This document shows, one piece after another, positions 19,744 to 29,086 of a DNA stretch of 64,000 nt. The stretch lies in the NCBI GenBank assembly GCA_016795385.1, contig JAEUHI010000025.1:83859-147858 (forward strand). Direction: 5' to 3'. Position numbers and translations under genes: made by a program. Every line of letters begins with the position of its first letter. Positions within the stretch are counted from its first letter, which is position 1. The stretch comes from Verrucomicrobiales bacterium. GTDB taxonomy: Bacteria > Verrucomicrobiota > Verrucomicrobiia > Verrucomicrobiales > DEV007. The notes below the pieces were generated by a model. That model had not been told where the DNA came from. It worked only from the letters and a program-made list of their open reading frames with translations, and made no database searches.

Positions 19744-20792
19744 TAACTGCCCAAGACCTTCACGAACGAGCAGTGTTTCTCAAGTTGGCGGATGACATCG
19801 GCCAGCTCCGGATCTTCGCAGTGACCCGCGACGTCGACGAAGAAATAATACTCCCAGGCGCGGCGCTTCGAGGGACGGCTCTCGATTTTCGACATGTTGA
19901 TGGAGAACTTGTCGAACGGCTCGAGGGCGCGGACGAGAGACCCGGGCTCGTCCTTCACCGAGAACATCACCGAGGTACGGTCTTTGCCCGTGGGCGGACA
20001 AGTCTTGTGGCTGATGACAAGGAAACGCGTCGTGTTGTTGGCGAGATCCTGGATCGATCGCTCGAGCAGATTCAGGCCGTAGAGTTCGGAAAGCAGCTCG
20101 CCTCCGAGGACGGCGGCCCCCGGTTCCTTGGCCGCGATTTCGGCGGCGGCGGCCGAACTCGACTTTTCGATCGGCTGGATCCCCCGGAAATTCCGGCCGA
20201 GCCAGCCACGGCACTGCGCGAGGATCTGGGGATGACTGTAGATCTGGCGGATCTCCTCCTTCGGGCAATTCGCCATGAGGTGGTTCTCGATCGACAACAT
20301 CACCTGACCGTAAATCTTCAGCGGAGAATCCGCGAAAAGGTCGAGCGTATGCGTGACCGCGCCTTCCGTCGAATTCTCGATCGGCACGACCCCGTAATCG
20401 ACCATGCGACGCTCCACCTGTTCGAAGACCTCGGCGAAACCAGGCTGCGGCAGATATTTCACGCTGTGGCCGAATTTCCCGATCGCGGCTTGGTGCGTCC
20501 AGGTGCCGGCGGGTCCGAGGTAGGCGATTTTCAAATCCTCCTCCAGCGCCAGGGCCGCCGACATGATCTCGCGGTAGATCGCGCGGATCGATTCCTCGGG
20601 GAGTCGCCCGCCTTCACTCTTGGCGACGAGCGAGCGGAGCAGTTTTTCCTCACGCTCGGGCGCGTAGATCTCCAGCCCTTCACGCTTCTTGATCACTCCG
20701 ATCTCGTGGACCACGTCCGAACGCTCATTGAGGAGGCGGATGATCTGGGTGTCGATCGCGTCGATCTGGATGCGCAGGTCTTCGAGGCTCAT
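19734..20792 (-). CDS. pheA: Bifunctional chorismate mutase / prephenate dehydratase
   Basis: Makes phenylpyruvate from chorismate for phenylalanine. The 352-residue protein has an N-terminal chorismate mutase domain of the AroQ type (residues about 1-85, LRIQIDAIDTQIIRLLNERS). The dehydratase domain contains AYLGPAGTWTHQA, VPIENSTEGAV and the TTRFLVI motif. The C-terminal ACT domain (SVKDEPGSLVRALEPF, then ESRPSKRRAWEYYFFVD) mediates feedback by phenylalanine in relatives. ATG 20792; scpB lies 15 bases upstream in the same direction. Confidence 0.96.
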   Translation of the reverse strand: MSLEDLRIQIDAIDTQIIRLLNERSDVVHEIGVIKKREGLEIYAPEREEKLLRSLVAKSEGGRLPEESIRAIYREIMSAALALEEDLKIAYLGPAGTWTHQAAIGKFGHSVKYLPQPGFAEVFEQVERRMVDYGVVPIENSTEGAVTHTLDLFADSPLKIYGQVMLSIENHLMANCPKEEIRQIYSHPQILAQCRGWLGRNFRGIQPIEKSSSAAAAEIAAKEPGAAVLGGELLSELYGLNLLERSIQDLANNTTRFLVISHKTCPPTGKDRTSVMFSVKDEPGSLVRALEPFDKFSINMSKIESRPSKRRAWEYYFFVDVAGHCEDPELADVIRQLEKHCSFVKVLGSYPA

Positions 20793-20807
20793 GTCAGGGT
20801 GAAAAAA

Positions 20808-21587
20808 TCAGGGTTCCCGCTCTTCGGTGGTCTCGGGGAGGTCGTCCGCTTCCCCCACGGCTGTCTCGTCGTCTTCCAGCTCTTCTTCCTCCCGCTCGAT
20901 TTCTTCGCCGGGTTCGACGGCCTCTTCGGAGTCGGGATCAGCAGCCGGAGTTTCCTCCGCTTCGGGTGCAGCAGCGGCGGGCTCCTCCGCCTTGGCCGGT
21001 TCGGGTTCGGGCTCGGCGGTGGGAAGGGGCACGAGGCGCAGCTCGGAGGCATTCGGCAGGTCGTCGAGCGTCTTCACCCCGAAATGCTCCATGAAATACT
21101 CCGTCGTTTCGTAGAGCATCGGCCGCCCCGGCAGGTCGGCTCGGCCGCCCGTGCGGATGAGGCGTCGATCGAGGAGTTTCTGCATCGTGCCATCGACCGA
21201 GACCCCCCGCACCGCCTCGATGTCGGCCTTCGTGATCGGCTGTCGGTAAGCAATGAGGGCGAGCGTCTCGAGCGCGGCGGCGCTCAGTTTTTCCGGCCGC
21301 ATTTCAGGCAGGAGGGCGCGGATCCATTCGGCGAAGTCGGCGCGCGTCACGAAGCGCCATCCCGTCGCCCCTTCCTGCAGCTCGATAGCCCGGCCCGAGG
21401 TGGCGAGCGATTCCCCGAGTTCGGCGATGACCGACTCGATCTCGCCCGTCCCGATCGATTCCCAAGCCCGCGCCTCCGGCGCAAGATGATCCGAGGCGGC
21501 ACGGCGGACCGCCTTCGCGATCTCGGCCGCCGAGACCGGCTCCGGCGCGGCATAAATCAGGGCCTCGACGATTTGGATGAGCTGCAT
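20808..21587 (-). CDS. scpB: Segregation and condensation protein B with an acidic tail
   Basis: Partner of ScpA and Smc in chromosome compaction. The winged-helix core is visible in the first ~170 residues ([40 protein letters not shown] and VRGVSVDG). It is followed by an about 85-residue Glu/Pro/Ala-rich tail with no visible fold. In most bacteria scpA directly precedes scpB. Here an AbiE toxin-antitoxin pair lies between them. Confidence 0.92.
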   Translation of the reverse strand: MQLIQIVEALIYAAPEPVSAAEIAKAVRRAASDHLAPEARAWESIGTGEIESVIAELGESLATSGRAIELQEGATGWRFVTRADFAEWIRALLPEMRPEKLSAAALETLALIAYRQPITKADIEAVRGVSVDGTMQKLLDRRLIRTGGRADLPGRPMLYETTEYFMEHFGVKTLDDLPNASELRLVPLPTAEPEPEPAKAEEPAAAAPEAEETPAADPDSEEAVEPGEEIEREEEELEDDETAVGEADDLPETTEEREP

Positions 21588-21726
21588 GAAAACGTTCTAA
21601 GCGGGCCGGTAAACTGAACCGGATTGGGCGATTTGAAAGCGGATTTGTGACGGACGTCGGCCTTTTGCAGCTCCACGAACCATGTCCCGGTGAGTTCAGG
21701 GAGCCTCCGCCCCCGCTCGCTTCCAC

Positions 21727-22593
21727 CTACTCCACCTTCAATCGGTTTATTATCCCGGTGAAGAACTTCTCCCCCCAGAGGGCGACCGCGTCCGCATCCC
21801 GGATGAAGGGCAGCACGTCGGCGCGGGCCAGGTCGAAGTCGACTTCGGCGAAGCGCTTTCGCAGCAGCCTTTGAACGGCTTCGCCCGTCAATCCTTCCGC
21901 GCCCTCCCAGTGTCCGGTCTGCTCCATTCGCTTTTGCAGGTGCGCGAGATGCACCGGGATGCCCTTCGCGAGATACCAGACGAAATCGTAGAAGTCGCGC
22001 CCCTTCACCCGCCGCTTCCAGCTCCGGCAGAGCAGCGCGTGGATCTTGCCAGCGAAGAGGCAGGAGGGGCGGTAGAGCTTCACCTGGAAGGGGATCGGCA
22101 GCAGGAGCGTCTCCACCTCCGTCTCCGCCCCCGCCGGAGGATCGGTGTCCAGCTCCATCTTGATCTTCAGTTTCCGCCCGGCGGGAAAATGGTTCTCCAG
22201 CCCACCGGGCACTCCGATCTCGAGGAGGTTGATCCGGGTGTTTCCCTTGTTGAAGGCCGAGTCGATCGCCGTTTCCACCTGCTTTTCCTTCTTTTCGACT
22301 TCGAAGGCGAAGCCGTAGCTGGCCAGTTCCGCCCGCACCGCCTCCATGTGGGGAGCGAGGTCGAAGTCCGCATCCGGTGCCAGCAGGGAGAAGTCCAGAT
22401 CCTCCGAAAAGCGCGGCAGCCCGTGGAAGATCCGCAGGGCCGTCCCTCCGTAGAAAGCGGCATGCTCGTAGAACTTCGAACGCCACAGTCCGAGAAGGGC
22501 GAGTTCCTGCACGATCTCGCGCAGGGCGTTCTCCCAGTCGGAGGCCGTGACCGGTTCGTAGCGTTCGAGGAGGGACTGGAGCGCGGCGTTCAT
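21727..22593 (-). CDS. AbiEii-type nucleotidyltransferase toxin
   Basis: The 288-residue protein has the AbiEii/AbiGii nucleotidyltransferase signature: GG at residues 49-50 in FYGGTALRIF, then SEDLDFSLL with D65 and D67 as likely metal ligands. A later DFYDFVWYLAKG is typical of the family. AbiEii toxins are the effector of type IV-like abortive infection systems. ATG 22593 overlaps the antitoxin stop by four bases (ATGA), so the two are translationally coupled. It sits inside the scpA-scpB pair. Confidence 0.88.
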   Translation of the reverse strand: MNAALQSLLERYEPVTASDWENALREIVQELALLGLWRSKFYEHAAFYGGTALRIFHGLPRFSEDLDFSLLAPDADFDLAPHMEAVRAELASYGFAFEVEKKEKQVETAIDSAFNKGNTRINLLEIGVPGGLENHFPAGRKLKIKMELDTDPPAGAETEVETLLLPIPFQVKLYRPSCLFAGKIHALLCRSWKRRVKGRDFYDFVWYLAKGIPVHLAHLQKRMEQTGHWEGAEGLTGEAVQRLLRKRFAEVDFDLARADVLPFIRDADAVALWGEKFFTGIINRLKVE

Positions 22594-23249
22594 GAAGCGG
22601 GAATCGTTCGGCGGGAGTGCCGCTTCGCCATCCACCGGGCAAAAACCGAGACCGACCTGCGCCGATACACTGCGGCGATGGACTCGATCAGTCCGGGGTC
22701 GAGTTCGACCATCCGGTCCTCCTCGATGCGCAGGTCGTCGAAGAGGAAGGCGGGCACTTCGCGCTGCGCTTGCAAGTCCGCGGCCTGGGCGATCCGGTCG
22801 CAGAGCGCCTTCTCCGGCTGTGCGAGGAGATAAGCGCCGCCCTTGGCGGTCTCCCGGGTCACGCCGATCGCGAAGGCCCGCTCCGGGATCGGAAGGTAAC
22901 GGAAGCGGCCCACCGGGGTGTCGAAGCTCCTCTCCCGCTTCGAGGTCATGCACGTGATCTCCTCCACCCGTTCGGGAATCATCCCGTAGTGGGCGAGGGC
23001 GTTCTCCAAGCTCACATAAGACGGTCCGTAGACCAGGCCCGAGAGCACCCGCGGATCCACCGCCAATCCCTCCTCTCCGGTCGCAACCGCAATATAAAGA
23101 CCCCGCTTCACCTGGATGATTTCTCCGCCTTCGCAGAGCCGGCGCAGCTTGTCCCGCGGAGCACGGAAGTTCCGGAGCCGGTCCATCGCCAACTGGTAAT
23201 CGAACGGCACTCCGCGCGGAAGGCGCGATTTTTTCTCCAATTTTGCCAC
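22590..23249 (-). CDS. AbiEi-type antitoxin, winged-helix regulator
   Basis: The protein has about 219 residues. An N-terminal helix-turn-helix part contains PRGVPFDYQLAMDRL and ends in GEIIQVKRGLYIA. The antitoxin domain follows, with YGPSYVSLENALAHYGMIPE and QPEKALCDRIAQA. The family represses its own operon and neutralises AbiEii. GTG 23249 is preferred because the best promoter lies just upstream of it. In-frame GTG 23309 and ATG 23186 remain possible. It overlaps the toxin by four bases. Confidence 0.85.
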   Translation of the reverse strand: MAKLEKKSRLPRGVPFDYQLAMDRLRNFRAPRDKLRRLCEGGEIIQVKRGLYIAVATGEEGLAVDPRVLSGLVYGPSYVSLENALAHYGMIPERVEEITCMTSKRERSFDTPVGRFRYLPIPERAFAIGVTRETAKGGAYLLAQPEKALCDRIAQAADLQAQREVPAFLFDDLRIEEDRMVELDPGLIESIAAVYRRRSVSVFARWMAKRHSRRTIPAS

Positions 23250-23256
23250 GATGTCG

Positions 23257-23285
23257 AAAATAAATCGACTTACTTGCAGAAACAA
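23257..23285 (-). promoter_or_regulatory. Likely own promoter of the abiE pair, with inverted repeats
   Basis: TTGTTT (23285-23280) and TATTTT (23262-23257) are spaced by 17 bases. The region also holds inverted repeats: GTCGA and TCGAC around the -10 box, and CTTG and CAAG around the -35. AbiEi proteins are known to bind such repeats. The spacing implies a leaderless or near-leaderless message starting at the GTG. Confidence 0.45.
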
Positions 23286-23384
23286 GCAGTTTTTAAGACT
23301 GCCACCCACGACCCCGAAACACAGGGTCTACCGGGACAGCTTTACCGACCGGGCACGCTCTCTCGCCCATTCGGTCAGCCCCCC

Positions 23385-24263
23385 TCAAAACTCGTTCCGG
23401 ATCATCTCGATTTCCCCGAGGACGCGCTCCTGCCTCACCCGGAAGTAATTCAGCTTCATCAGCTCAAGCACGGCGAGGAAGGTGACGATCATCTCATGCT
23501 TGGTCGTCGCGCCCTTGAAAAGGGCGGCGAAGGGCATCGAGCCGCCGGGCGGGATCAGCCCGAGGAGGTGGTCGATCTTGTCGCCCACGGTGTACTGGTC
23601 ATCGACGATTTCGCCGAGCCCTTCGTCGTTGAAACGGTCGAGGATGTTCTGGAAAGCGCGGATCAGGTCGAAGATGCTGAGACCGTCGTCGAGCGGGCGC
23701 TCTTCATCGCCGGCGGGGATGATCTTGTCGGGCCGGTGGGTGAAGTGATTCTGCTGCTTCGACTCGCGCTCTCCGAGTTTGCGGGCCGCTTCCTTGAATT
23801 TCTTGTACTCGATGAGCTGGCGGATGAGATCCCAGCGCGGATCCTCCTCGTCGGCGTCCTCCTCGGGCGGCTGGACGTGCTTGGGCAGCATCATCCGGCT
23901 CTTGATGTAGCAGAGATTCGCCGCCATCACGAGGAACTCGCCCGCGAGGCCGATGTTGAGCAGCTTGAAGGTGTCGAGATACGACATGTACTGCTTCGTG
24001 ATCCGCTCGATGGGGATGTCGTAGATGTCGATTTCCTCCTTCTTGATGAGGTAGAGGAGGAGGTCCATCGGTCCCTCGAAGATGTCGAGCTCGACCTTGT
24101 AGGGATTCTCGACGAAGTCGTCCGGATCGAAGGTGCCGGTCCCCTCGGTCTCGGGCAGGACCGGAGTTTCGGGAACGGCTACAGGCTCGGGAGCTGGATC
24201 GGATTCGGACACGGTCGTGGGGACTGGAGCCTTCAGCAAAGCCGCAGGCCCGTGCCTTTGCAA
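23385..24263 (-). CDS. scpA: Segregation and condensation protein A
   Basis: Kleisin subunit that bridges Smc and ScpB. The 292-residue protein has a ~45-residue Pro/Glu-rich N-terminal extension and then the family core YKVELDIFEGPMDLLLYLIK, AGEFLVMAANLCYIKSRMML and the C-terminal winged helix (FLAVLELMKLNYFRVRQ). The start is TTG 24263, seven bases after GGAG. The downstream gene is abiEi rather than scpB, which is unusual. Confidence 0.92.
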   Translation of the reverse strand: MQRHGPAALLKAPVPTTVSESDPAPEPVAVPETPVLPETEGTGTFDPDDFVENPYKVELDIFEGPMDLLLYLIKKEEIDIYDIPIERITKQYMSYLDTFKLLNIGLAGEFLVMAANLCYIKSRMMLPKHVQPPEEDADEEDPRWDLIRQLIEYKKFKEAARKLGERESKQQNHFTHRPDKIIPAGDEERPLDDGLSIFDLIRAFQNILDRFNDEGLGEIVDDQYTVGDKIDHLLGLIPPGGSMPFAALFKGATTKHEMIVTFLAVLELMKLNYFRVRQERVLGEIEMIRNEF

Positions 24264-24384
24264 GGAGGGTCTCCGCCCACAACCGGGATATTTTCCGGCC
24301 GACCGGAGGCGGGACCTGCGTCATAAGCGGGAATTTTCCTCGCCGCTGCCGCAGATCGTGGAAATCTTGGGAATTCCCATTGTC

Positions 24385-25017
24385 ATGACCCCGCTCCTTT
24401 TCATCGAAATGACCGCCGTGGTCGTCTCGGCGCTCTACGGAATCCTCCTCGCCGCCCGGAAGGGCATGGACGTGATGGGCGTTTTCACGGTGGCTTTTGC
24501 CGTCGCTTTCGGGGGCGGCACCTTGCGGGATCTCTTTCTCGATCGCAATCCCCTCTTCTGGATCGGCAATCCCCACTACCCGGTCATCGTGTTTGTGATC
24601 TCCCTGCTCTCTGGGCTGATCCTGGGTCACCTCCGCCGGATCCGCCCGCTCCTGCCGCTACCCGATGCCCTCGGCATGGCCCTGTTCACGCTCACCGGCA
24701 CGGCCTACGCGGCCGACGCCGGGACGAGCGCCTTTGTCGCGGTGATGCTGGGCGTCATCACCGGCACGTTCGGAGGGGTGCTAGGCGATCTGCTTTGCAA
24801 CGAACTGCCTTCACTTTTCATCCCCAGCCCCTTGAACGCGACCTGCGCCTTTACCGGGGCTTGGCTTTATCTGGGGCTGTTGAAAATCGACGTGCCGGAG
24901 CGGTATGCGCTCGTCGCGGGCATTCTCCTCATCGTCGCGTTCCGCCTCGCCGCAATCCGGTGGAACTGGACCCTGCCCGCCGTCCGCGAGGTGACGGGCA
25001 AGGGACCGAGACCATGA
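24385..25017 (+). CDS. Trimeric intracellular cation channel-like (UPF0126) protein
   Basis: The 210-residue protein has seven hydrophobic segments in two similar halves, the TRIC/UPF0126 pattern. It shows AFGGGTLRDLFL in the first half and GVITGTFGGVLGDLLCNELP in the second. Bacterial homologues form potassium-permeable channels; the substrate here is an inference. ATG 24385 is chosen, and an in-frame GTG at 24358 is possible. It is convergent with ccsA, nine bases apart. Confidence 0.85.
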   Translation: MTPLLFIEMTAVVVSALYGILLAARKGMDVMGVFTVAFAVAFGGGTLRDLFLDRNPLFWIGNPHYPVIVFVISLLSGLILGHLRRIRPLLPLPDALGMALFTLTGTAYAADAGTSAFVAVMLGVITGTFGGVLGDLLCNELPSLFIPSPLNATCAFTGAWLYLGLLKIDVPERYALVAGILLIVAFRLAAIRWNWTLPAVREVTGKGPRP

Positions 25018-25026
25018 AGGACCGAG

Positions 25027-27072
25027 TTACGCGGTGACTTCTTTTCCGGAGGGAGCGGTGGCGGTGCGCGAGGACTTCGCGCCACGCTCCATGAACCAGA
25101 CAATGCCGCCCATCAGCATGAAGACACCCATCACCGCCCAGGAGAGATAAAGAGCCCCCCAGACCCCTTCGGTGAAACCGTAGCTGTGCAGACCGACGCC
25201 GAGGTTGTTCACCCCCCACCAGCTGAAGGTGGTGATGATGGCGAGGACGAGGCTCTGCACGTGAATGCCGATCTCGCGGATCCAGCCGGCCATGCGGCCG
25301 TGGAGAATCACGAGCGTCCAGAGACAGATCATGAGAGCGCCGTTTTCCTTCGGATCCCAGCCCCAGAAGCGGCCCCAGCTGTAGTTCGCCCAGATCCCGC
25401 CGAGGACAGTGCCCACGAGCGAGAAGAAAAGGCAGAAACAGATGATGCCATAGTTCATCCGGGTGAGGAGACGATAGAAATCGGGATTCTCGTGCCGATG
25501 GAAGAGGCCTGCAAAACGTCCGGTGAGATAAACCATCCCGATCAAGGCCGCGACCAGCGCGGCGGCGTAGCCGATGTTGATGATCGTGACATGGGTCGCG
25601 AGCCAGAAGTTCGTATCGAGGACGGCGACCAATTGCCCCATCGTGTCGGTGGCTTCCTTCGCTTCATATTTGATCGAGAGGAACATGCCCAGCACTCCCG
25701 ACACAACCGCAACGAGCGTGCCCACCCCGAGACGGGTGAAATACTCGAGGATAAGCCCGAGGAGCACGGCCGTCGCCGTGATGAAGATCACGGTGTCGTA
25801 GAGATTCGTGATGGGGGGCCGTTCGCGGATGATGCAACGCAAGGTGATGCCGTAGACGTTGAGCACGAGACCGACAAAGGCGAGGGCACCCGCGAGGAAG
25901 AGCAAACGCTTGCCCATGGTGCTGCCAGGCGTCAGCCAGCTGAAGGCCATCACGACAAACGCGAAGATGAAACAGACGAGCGAATTGGAGAACCACTTGC
26001 CGCGATAGAGCTGGATCTCGAGCTTGGAATGAGTCCCCTCACCACGCGCCTCCGCCACTTCGTGCTGTTTGTCGGAATAAGCCTGAAGGGCGCTGTGAAA
26101 CGCCGGTTCCCCCTCGGCTTGCGCCTTCACGAGCCCTTGGATACCGGCCAGTTGTTCCTTCACCCAAGGGCGCTCGTCTTTGGAAGCGAGACCGGCGAGC
26201 ATGAGGTCGCCGGCAGAGGTCCACTCCTCGTTTTCAGGATCTTTGGGTGGAAACAAGTTCAAGCCGCGGGCGGAACTCGCGTGGAAGAAAAAGAGTCTCG
26301 AAGCCGCGGAGAACATGCGCTCTTCCTCCGTCGCGCCGGCAGGCTGGCGGATCATCTGCACGAGCTGCTCGACCGTGATCTCGGGCATCTTGTCGATCAT
26401 CTCGACCGTGTCGAGCCGCTTCGCCAACTCCGTGATTTCGGGCGGCATGATGTTTCCATTCACCAGAAGGTCTCCCTGGCGCGCGAAACCCAGCTGGCCG
26501 ACGAGAAACTCGAACGAGCTGATGTTCCGCCCCAGCGTGAGGATCATGCCCTCGATGCGATCGAGCTCATATTGGGGATCTTTCTCGCTCTTCTCGTATT
26601 GATCCTGCTTCTCAGCGTATTGGGCGCTCAACTCGGAAAGCTTCGCCCGACCCGGGAGCAATTCGTTGTAGGAATAGCGGTCGCGTTTCGCCTTCGGGGA
26701 GACGCCGATCTGCACGACGGCCTCCGAGTCATCGATCACGAAGATCGGCATGTCCTTCGCGAGCTCTCCACGGAAGAGCACATCGAGGAACCAGGCCGCG
26801 TAGTGAAGCTTGTGTTGCTCGCCATCCTGCGTCTCGAAGGAGACCGCCGATTTGCCGAGGAATTGGAGCAGGGTGAAACGGGCCACGGTGTAGAGAGGCT
26901 TCACCCGTCCTTCGTGCTGCACGAGGAGGTTCTCGAAGGTGTGGACCGTCTCGTCTTTCCACGGCACATAGTTCTGGAGGGCGCTCTTCGGCAACTCGCG
27001 GGCGGAAAGATTCCCGGAGCCGGCGAAGAGAGCGAAGAGCGAAAGCAGGGCGAAACGCAGAGCGGATTTCAT
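25027..27072 (-). CDS. Cytochrome c biogenesis protein CcsA/ResC type with a large N-terminal domain
   Basis: System II heme delivery and attachment to apocytochromes c. From ATG 27072 the protein has about 681 residues. A signal-like N terminus is followed by an about 350-residue soluble region, probably periplasmic, with coiled-coil stretches. A multi-spanning CcsA domain comes last, holding the tryptophan-rich WWD-type motif WGRFWGWDPKENGAL and histidine-bearing helices. Typical ResC proteins are about 390 residues and lack the first half. The start overlaps the resB stop by four bases. Confidence 0.9.
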   Translation of the reverse strand: MKSALRFALLSLFALFAGSGNLSARELPKSALQNYVPWKDETVHTFENLLVQHEGRVKPLYTVARFTLLQFLGKSAVSFETQDGEQHKLHYAAWFLDVLFRGELAKDMPIFVIDDSEAVVQIGVSPKAKRDRYSYNELLPGRAKLSELSAQYAEKQDQYEKSEKDPQYELDRIEGMILTLGRNISSFEFLVGQLGFARQGDLLVNGNIMPPEITELAKRLDTVEMIDKMPEITVEQLVQMIRQPAGATEEERMFSAASRLFFFHASSARGLNLFPPKDPENEEWTSAGDLMLAGLASKDERPWVKEQLAGIQGLVKAQAEGEPAFHSALQAYSDKQHEVAEARGEGTHSKLEIQLYRGKWFSNSLVCFIFAFVVMAFSWLTPGSTMGKRLLFLAGALAFVGLVLNVYGITLRCIIRERPPITNLYDTVIFITATAVLLGLILEYFTRLGVGTLVAVVSGVLGMFLSIKYEAKEATDTMGQLVAVLDTNFWLATHVTIINIGYAAALVAALIGMVYLTGRFAGLFHRHENPDFYRLLTRMNYGIICFCLFFSLVGTVLGGIWANYSWGRFWGWDPKENGALMICLWTLVILHGRMAGWIREIGIHVQSLVLAIITTFSWWGVNNLGVGLHSYGFTEGVWGALYLSWAVMGVFMLMGGIVWFMERGAKSSRTATAPSGKEVTA

Positions 27073-28322
27073 GTCGATGCGGGGTTGGCGAAACGTTTGC
27101 GGGCACGGGTCGTGAAGTTGACCAGCATGATGAGGAAATGGATGAGGAGTCCGGCGCTGGTGACGATGAGGGAATACAGCGGCCACTGGTCGGCGGGATT
27201 GTTCGCCACGGCGAACTGGGAAAACATGTCATCTCCCGGCTGCGCACCGGAGGGACCGAAGGATTCCTGGAAGAACGTATAGCCGGCGTGGCGCATGGGC
27301 TCGTTCATCTTGATCTCGAGCGATTTGTCGGGCTCGCCCTCCTCGAAGCGGGTCACGCGGCTCTCGTAATTCCGCGCCATGGAGACACCGGGGTGACGCT
27401 CGAAAATGAATTGATCGAGCTTCACGGTGAAGGGCACGGTCCACGATTTCTTCACCAGGAGGGCGCCATAGAGCTGATCCCCGATGGTGAAGGTGAAAGG
27501 CATCGGTTTCTCGCGAGGATCGAACCGGTAGGAGCCCGCCCAGAGGATCGCCTCGATCGGAGCCCCACCATCCCGGGGACGGATTTCGATGAAACATCCG
27601 GGCAGATTCTGCTCGGCCTCTTTCGAGGGTTTCTGCGGGGAGAGTTTGAAGCCATCGATCTCCTTGCCCGTGACACCTGCCGCCATCGGAGCCGAGGTCG
27701 GGATGGGCGTCGCGTTCGGCGCGTAGCCGTTGATGACCACATCAAAAGGCAGGGTTTCCGCATGGATGACGCGCTGCTCGTCGGACCGCATCGTCTCGAG
27801 ATACTCCGAGGGGTAGATCCAGGCTTTCTCGGCAACGCCCTCTTTCGAGAGAGGCATGATCTCAAGCTGCCATTCGCGGTAGCTCTCGACCCGGTTGCTC
27901 GACATGCCTCCGTAGAGAGCCATGTAGCCGTCGGTGGAGAAAGCCCACGTCACGAACCCGCCGGCGAGGAGCATGAGCATGCCGATGTGGGAGATGAGCA
28001 TGCCGAATCCCTTCCAGCGTTTCCTCACCTTCACGATCGCCCCGAGAGTCATGTTGACGAAGAGGAGGATCATCAGGAGCAGTCCGCCGGGCAGGAGTAC
28101 GGGGATGCCGAAGATCTTGTCGTCAAAGAACCACGAATGGAAATACTTCGCCTTGGCGGCATGCAGGCCGTGATCGACCTGACCAAGCGTGCCCAGCAAG
28201 GTCACCAAGGTCATGAACACGAGCACGACGGTGGCGAGCTTGAAGGAGGTGAAAAATTGGAACAACAACCGCGGCCAATTTTGCGGAGACCAATCGATCG
28301 ATTTGGAGGAGGGGTTTGCCAT
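27069..28322 (-). CDS. ResB-like cytochrome c biogenesis protein
   Basis: The 417-residue partner of CcsA has membrane helices near residues 24-45, 70-90 and 105-125. A large extracytoplasmic domain contains the family's NGYAPNA and GYTFFQESF stretches, and a last helix lies near the C terminus. It holds apocytochrome and heme during ligation. The stop overlaps the ccsA start (ATGA), so translation is coupled. A lipoprotein gene follows 12 bases upstream. Confidence 0.9.
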   Translation of the reverse strand: MANPSSKSIDWSPQNWPRLLFQFFTSFKLATVVLVFMTLVTLLGTLGQVDHGLHAAKAKYFHSWFFDDKIFGIPVLLPGGLLLMILLFVNMTLGAIVKVRKRWKGFGMLISHIGMLMLLAGGFVTWAFSTDGYMALYGGMSSNRVESYREWQLEIMPLSKEGVAEKAWIYPSEYLETMRSDEQRVIHAETLPFDVVINGYAPNATPIPTSAPMAAGVTGKEIDGFKLSPQKPSKEAEQNLPGCFIEIRPRDGGAPIEAILWAGSYRFDPREKPMPFTFTIGDQLYGALLVKKSWTVPFTVKLDQFIFERHPGVSMARNYESRVTRFEEGEPDKSLEIKMNEPMRHAGYTFFQESFGPSGAQPGDDMFSQFAVANNPADQWPLYSLIVTSAGLLIHFLIMLVNFTTRARKRFANPAST

Positions 28323-28334
28323 GATCGGGTCGGA

Positions 28335-28988
28335 TCAGTTGGTGTTGATGTTGAGAGAGCTGACGAACTGGTCGAAGGCGGTGCCGTTCTGTTCGACAAG
28401 CGCCTTGGGTCCGGTCATCTTCACAAAGACGGCCCCGCCCTCACCTGCGAGGATGAGCCCCATGAGACGATAGTCGGCGAATTTCTGATCGCTGCCCATG
28501 CCCGGAGAGAAGGTGCCATCCACCGATACGAACGTCGCCGGTTGGCCGAAGAGCGGACGCGTCGGCAAGGCGGCAACCTGCTCGTCGGTGAGCGCCTCCG
28601 CCCCCATCTGCGAGCGCCAGCGGTTCACGTTGGCGGCCAAACCACCGCCGGCACCGGGGAGTCGGGCGACATAACATTCGCCTTCCCCGTTGGGGCCGAA
28701 GGTGAAATTGACGTCGCGCATCATGGAGCCGGCCTTTTCGGTCCAGCCCTCCGGCGTGTCATAGACGAGAGCGGCCGCGGCCCCGCTGGTGGATTCCGCC
28801 GCCTCCGCCGAAGGGCGGGTCGAATAACGGAAACGATCCATGCTCGTCTCGACGATACGGAAGTTTTTCTCCGAATCGGAGAGCGGGCGCTCGATGAGGC
28901 CGGGCGTGTCTTCCCCGCCGCAGGAGGCGAGAAAACTGGCCAGGGCCAACAAGGGCAAAGTCACGGAAAAGACCGGAGGACGCATCAT
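28335..28988 (-). CDS. Lipoprotein of unknown function, linked to cytochrome c assembly genes
   Basis: From ATG 28988 the protein has about 217 residues. The signal peptide ends in the lipobox FLASC followed by GGED. The mature part contains YDTPEGWTEK and QPATFVSVDG and has no family I can name, apart from a general resemblance to small lipoproteins that read 'tpegW'. It lies between the c-type cytochrome gene and resB, all leftward and 12 bases from resB, so a role in cytochrome assembly or envelope redox work is plausible. Confidence 0.65.
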   Translation of the reverse strand: MMRPPVFSVTLPLLALASFLASCGGEDTPGLIERPLSDSEKNFRIVETSMDRFRYSTRPSAEAAESTSGAAAALVYDTPEGWTEKAGSMMRDVNFTFGPNGEGECYVARLPGAGGGLAANVNRWRSQMGAEALTDEQVAALPTRPLFGQPATFVSVDGTFSPGMGSDQKFADYRLMGLILAGEGGAVFVKMTGPKALVEQNGTAFDQFVSSLNINTN

Positions 28989-29086
28989 GGGGAGGTTTGC
29001 TGGAGGATTACGACGCCAACGAGGGCGGGAGCGCTCAAATTCGCCGCGATGGCGCAAGGGGAAAGCAGGAAAAAGCGGCGAAATCC

